Origin: Thuidium tamariscinum
Taxonomy: Eukaryota; Streptophyta; Bryopsida; Hypnales; Thuidiaceae
Direction of reading: 5' to 3'
NCBI GenBank assembly: GCA_947034885.2
Contig: OX344751.2
Coordinates: 18,352,001 to 18,416,000, forward strand
Length of the DNA: 64,000 nt
The notes beneath the pieces were generated by a model that was not told where the DNA came from, did not search any database, and was given only the letters and a program-made list of their open reading frames with translations. The translations under genes and the position numbers were made by a program. Positions 62,441 to 64,000 of the stretch are shown in pieces. Position 1 is the first letter of the stretch. Each line of letters begins with the position of its first letter.

Positions 62441-64000
62441 AGGGGTTAAGCAAAGCAAATTAGAACTTCAAAGGGGCTAATATTTTGAGATGAGATTTGA
62501 AAATATTGTAACAATAGATTTTCAAGCATGAAATTTGTAAAATTCTTATAAACCCTTTTGCCTTTCTTCTCTTTCATTGTCTTAGAATGGAAATTCTTTT
62601 CTATTCTTCATTTTGGAAATAAGGAATTGTTATTTTTTTTCCTACCTTGTAGAATGTGGCTAGGAATGCTATTGAGACACCCTAACCTCCCAAGTATCCA
62701 AGTTCAAAAAATAGTAGAAATAAAGATTTAGGTAATTATACATAAAAGTGTTTGAATAAACAATTGAGAATTCTTTTCATTATTAAATTCCCTAATTTTT
62801 GGTTGGATCATGTTGAAATTTTGAAGCGTGGATTGGATTTTCTTCTTATGTTTTTTCTTAGATACTATATAAGTTTTAAATTATGAATTATCATAGTGAA
62901 ATAGATACCTTCAAAAGTACACCAAGTTTTCATCAATAGAAGTTACATATTCTAGGCATGAATCATTAGGGATTTCAAAAGATTTCGTCTAGCCTTTGAA
63001 GTCCAAGTAATTTTTGGAACAAAGGCCGAAAAAATTTGGAATTAAAAAAAACAAAAGTATGAGAGTTGAATGGATCAACTTTGAAACTATGGGTTCAATT
63101 TTTAGAGAATTTATTACCATTTCAATTGAATCTAGAATTGAAAAATATTTTAGTGGAACCAATGGAACCTTCGAGATTCCATTCATTTTCGAAACATAAA
63201 AATTTGACTTTCGTGAGTTCATCTCAACAACCATAATAAGGTGGCACCCCGAATCGCATCCTATCTGAAACCGCCATTCTCAATCTGCCGAAAATCAATG
63301 TGGAACTAGGTGTGAAAGATTTTAGAACATCTACAAATTTTTATAGGCTCTTCATGTCATTTGCTTACAATATCCAAAAGTCATGGTGTTTTAGTGCACT
63401 TGGATTCTCATTTCATTTGCCTACAAAATATGAGATTGTTCAAGCTTTCATTCATCTTTGCAACCAAACAATGTACACCTTAAAATAAAATAGCACCGAA
63501 GATTGAGATGGGTCTGCCTGGTAGGGTTGTAGAGTCAGAAGAGAATCTCAATTTTTCAGTTGAATTGCCCTATTCCCAAACAATGTTTGCAAAGAGTAGC
63601 GATAATTAATGCAAACTGTTGACCCAAAACCACACCATCTTCCAGAAGTCATGCGAACAGTCATCCTAAAAATGTCTTAAACATTCAGATCCGAAGTGTG
63701 CTGGTTCATCACTGGTACTGATGTATCCATGAAATTGAAACTAAAGAATGTTGCAATTTCACATGCAGTTTCACATGGAGTTTCACATGGGCCATCGAAG
63801 CATCAATGCAGAAAGCTTTCGTTGTGAGGCAGGATTACGTCAGTAAGAGCTACCCCACAGCATATAATGCTCATAAGATGTGCAAGACAATGGCCAAGCT
63901 ACTTGACAGCTGAGAACCTAACAAAACCATGCAAAAAGACACAAGATTAACAGTGAAATTCACAGAACCAACGACACCCAGAAATACAACACCATGCAAC
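62441..64000. other. AT-rich spacer to the window end
   Basis: No supported gene. 63500-64000 is less AT-rich and includes a short tandem TTTCACATG(C/G)AG repeated three times (63757-63792). It could be the 3' end of a gene beyond the window. Confidence 0.3.

Overview
The window is nuclear DNA of a land plant. The supported genes are plant gene families (PAP/fibrillin, pfkB fructokinase, cytosolic ribosomal protein L10, a BPL/LPL-type lipoate ligase, a divergent AP2/ERF-like factor). They are split by introns with good splice sites and stand as GC-rich islands in very AT-rich intergenic DNA full of short inverted-repeat elements. The species cannot be fixed from sequence alone; a non-seed plant such as a bryophyte is plausible, but that is inference. 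I saw no tRNA, rRNA, organellar, bacterial or CRISPR sequence.

Layout. 1-0.5 kb: last exon of a PAP/fibrillin gene. 1.3-17 kb: a three-member family array of an AP2/ERF-like gene. Copy A (about 1.3-4.9 kb) is broken by stops and frameshifts, copy B (about 10.3-14.3 kb) has an intact AP2-like plus coiled-coil ORF, and copy C (about 16.2-17 kb) keeps only the promoter and first exon. Between and after the copies lie several MITE-like families. 17-26 kb: a repeat-rich desert with hairpins, a 1.09-kb near-perfect foldback and one element nested inside another. 27.8-29.6 kb: fructokinase. 31.9-33.6 kb: RPL10, with two tandem start exons. 35-50 kb: a roughly 4-kb segment present twice, each copy carrying a minus-strand three-exon gene for a protein of about 150 residues with a signal-like N-terminus, one EGF module, one transmembrane helix and a short tail; a 1082-bp direct tandem repeat lies upstream of the second copy. 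52.2-53.6 kb: a 1.4-kb palindrome whose arms are tandem arrays of 176-bp units. 57.6-57.9 kb: an unrecognised minus-strand ORF. 59.3-60.6 kb: a four-exon lipoate/biotin ligase-like gene. 61-64 kb: AT-rich repeats.

The housekeeping genes do not form a pathway with each other. The most interesting content is the pair of single-EGF transmembrane protein genes, which I do not recognise as a described family. After that come the AP2-like array, with a shared GC-AG intron, and the foldback elements, which could feed small-RNA pathways.
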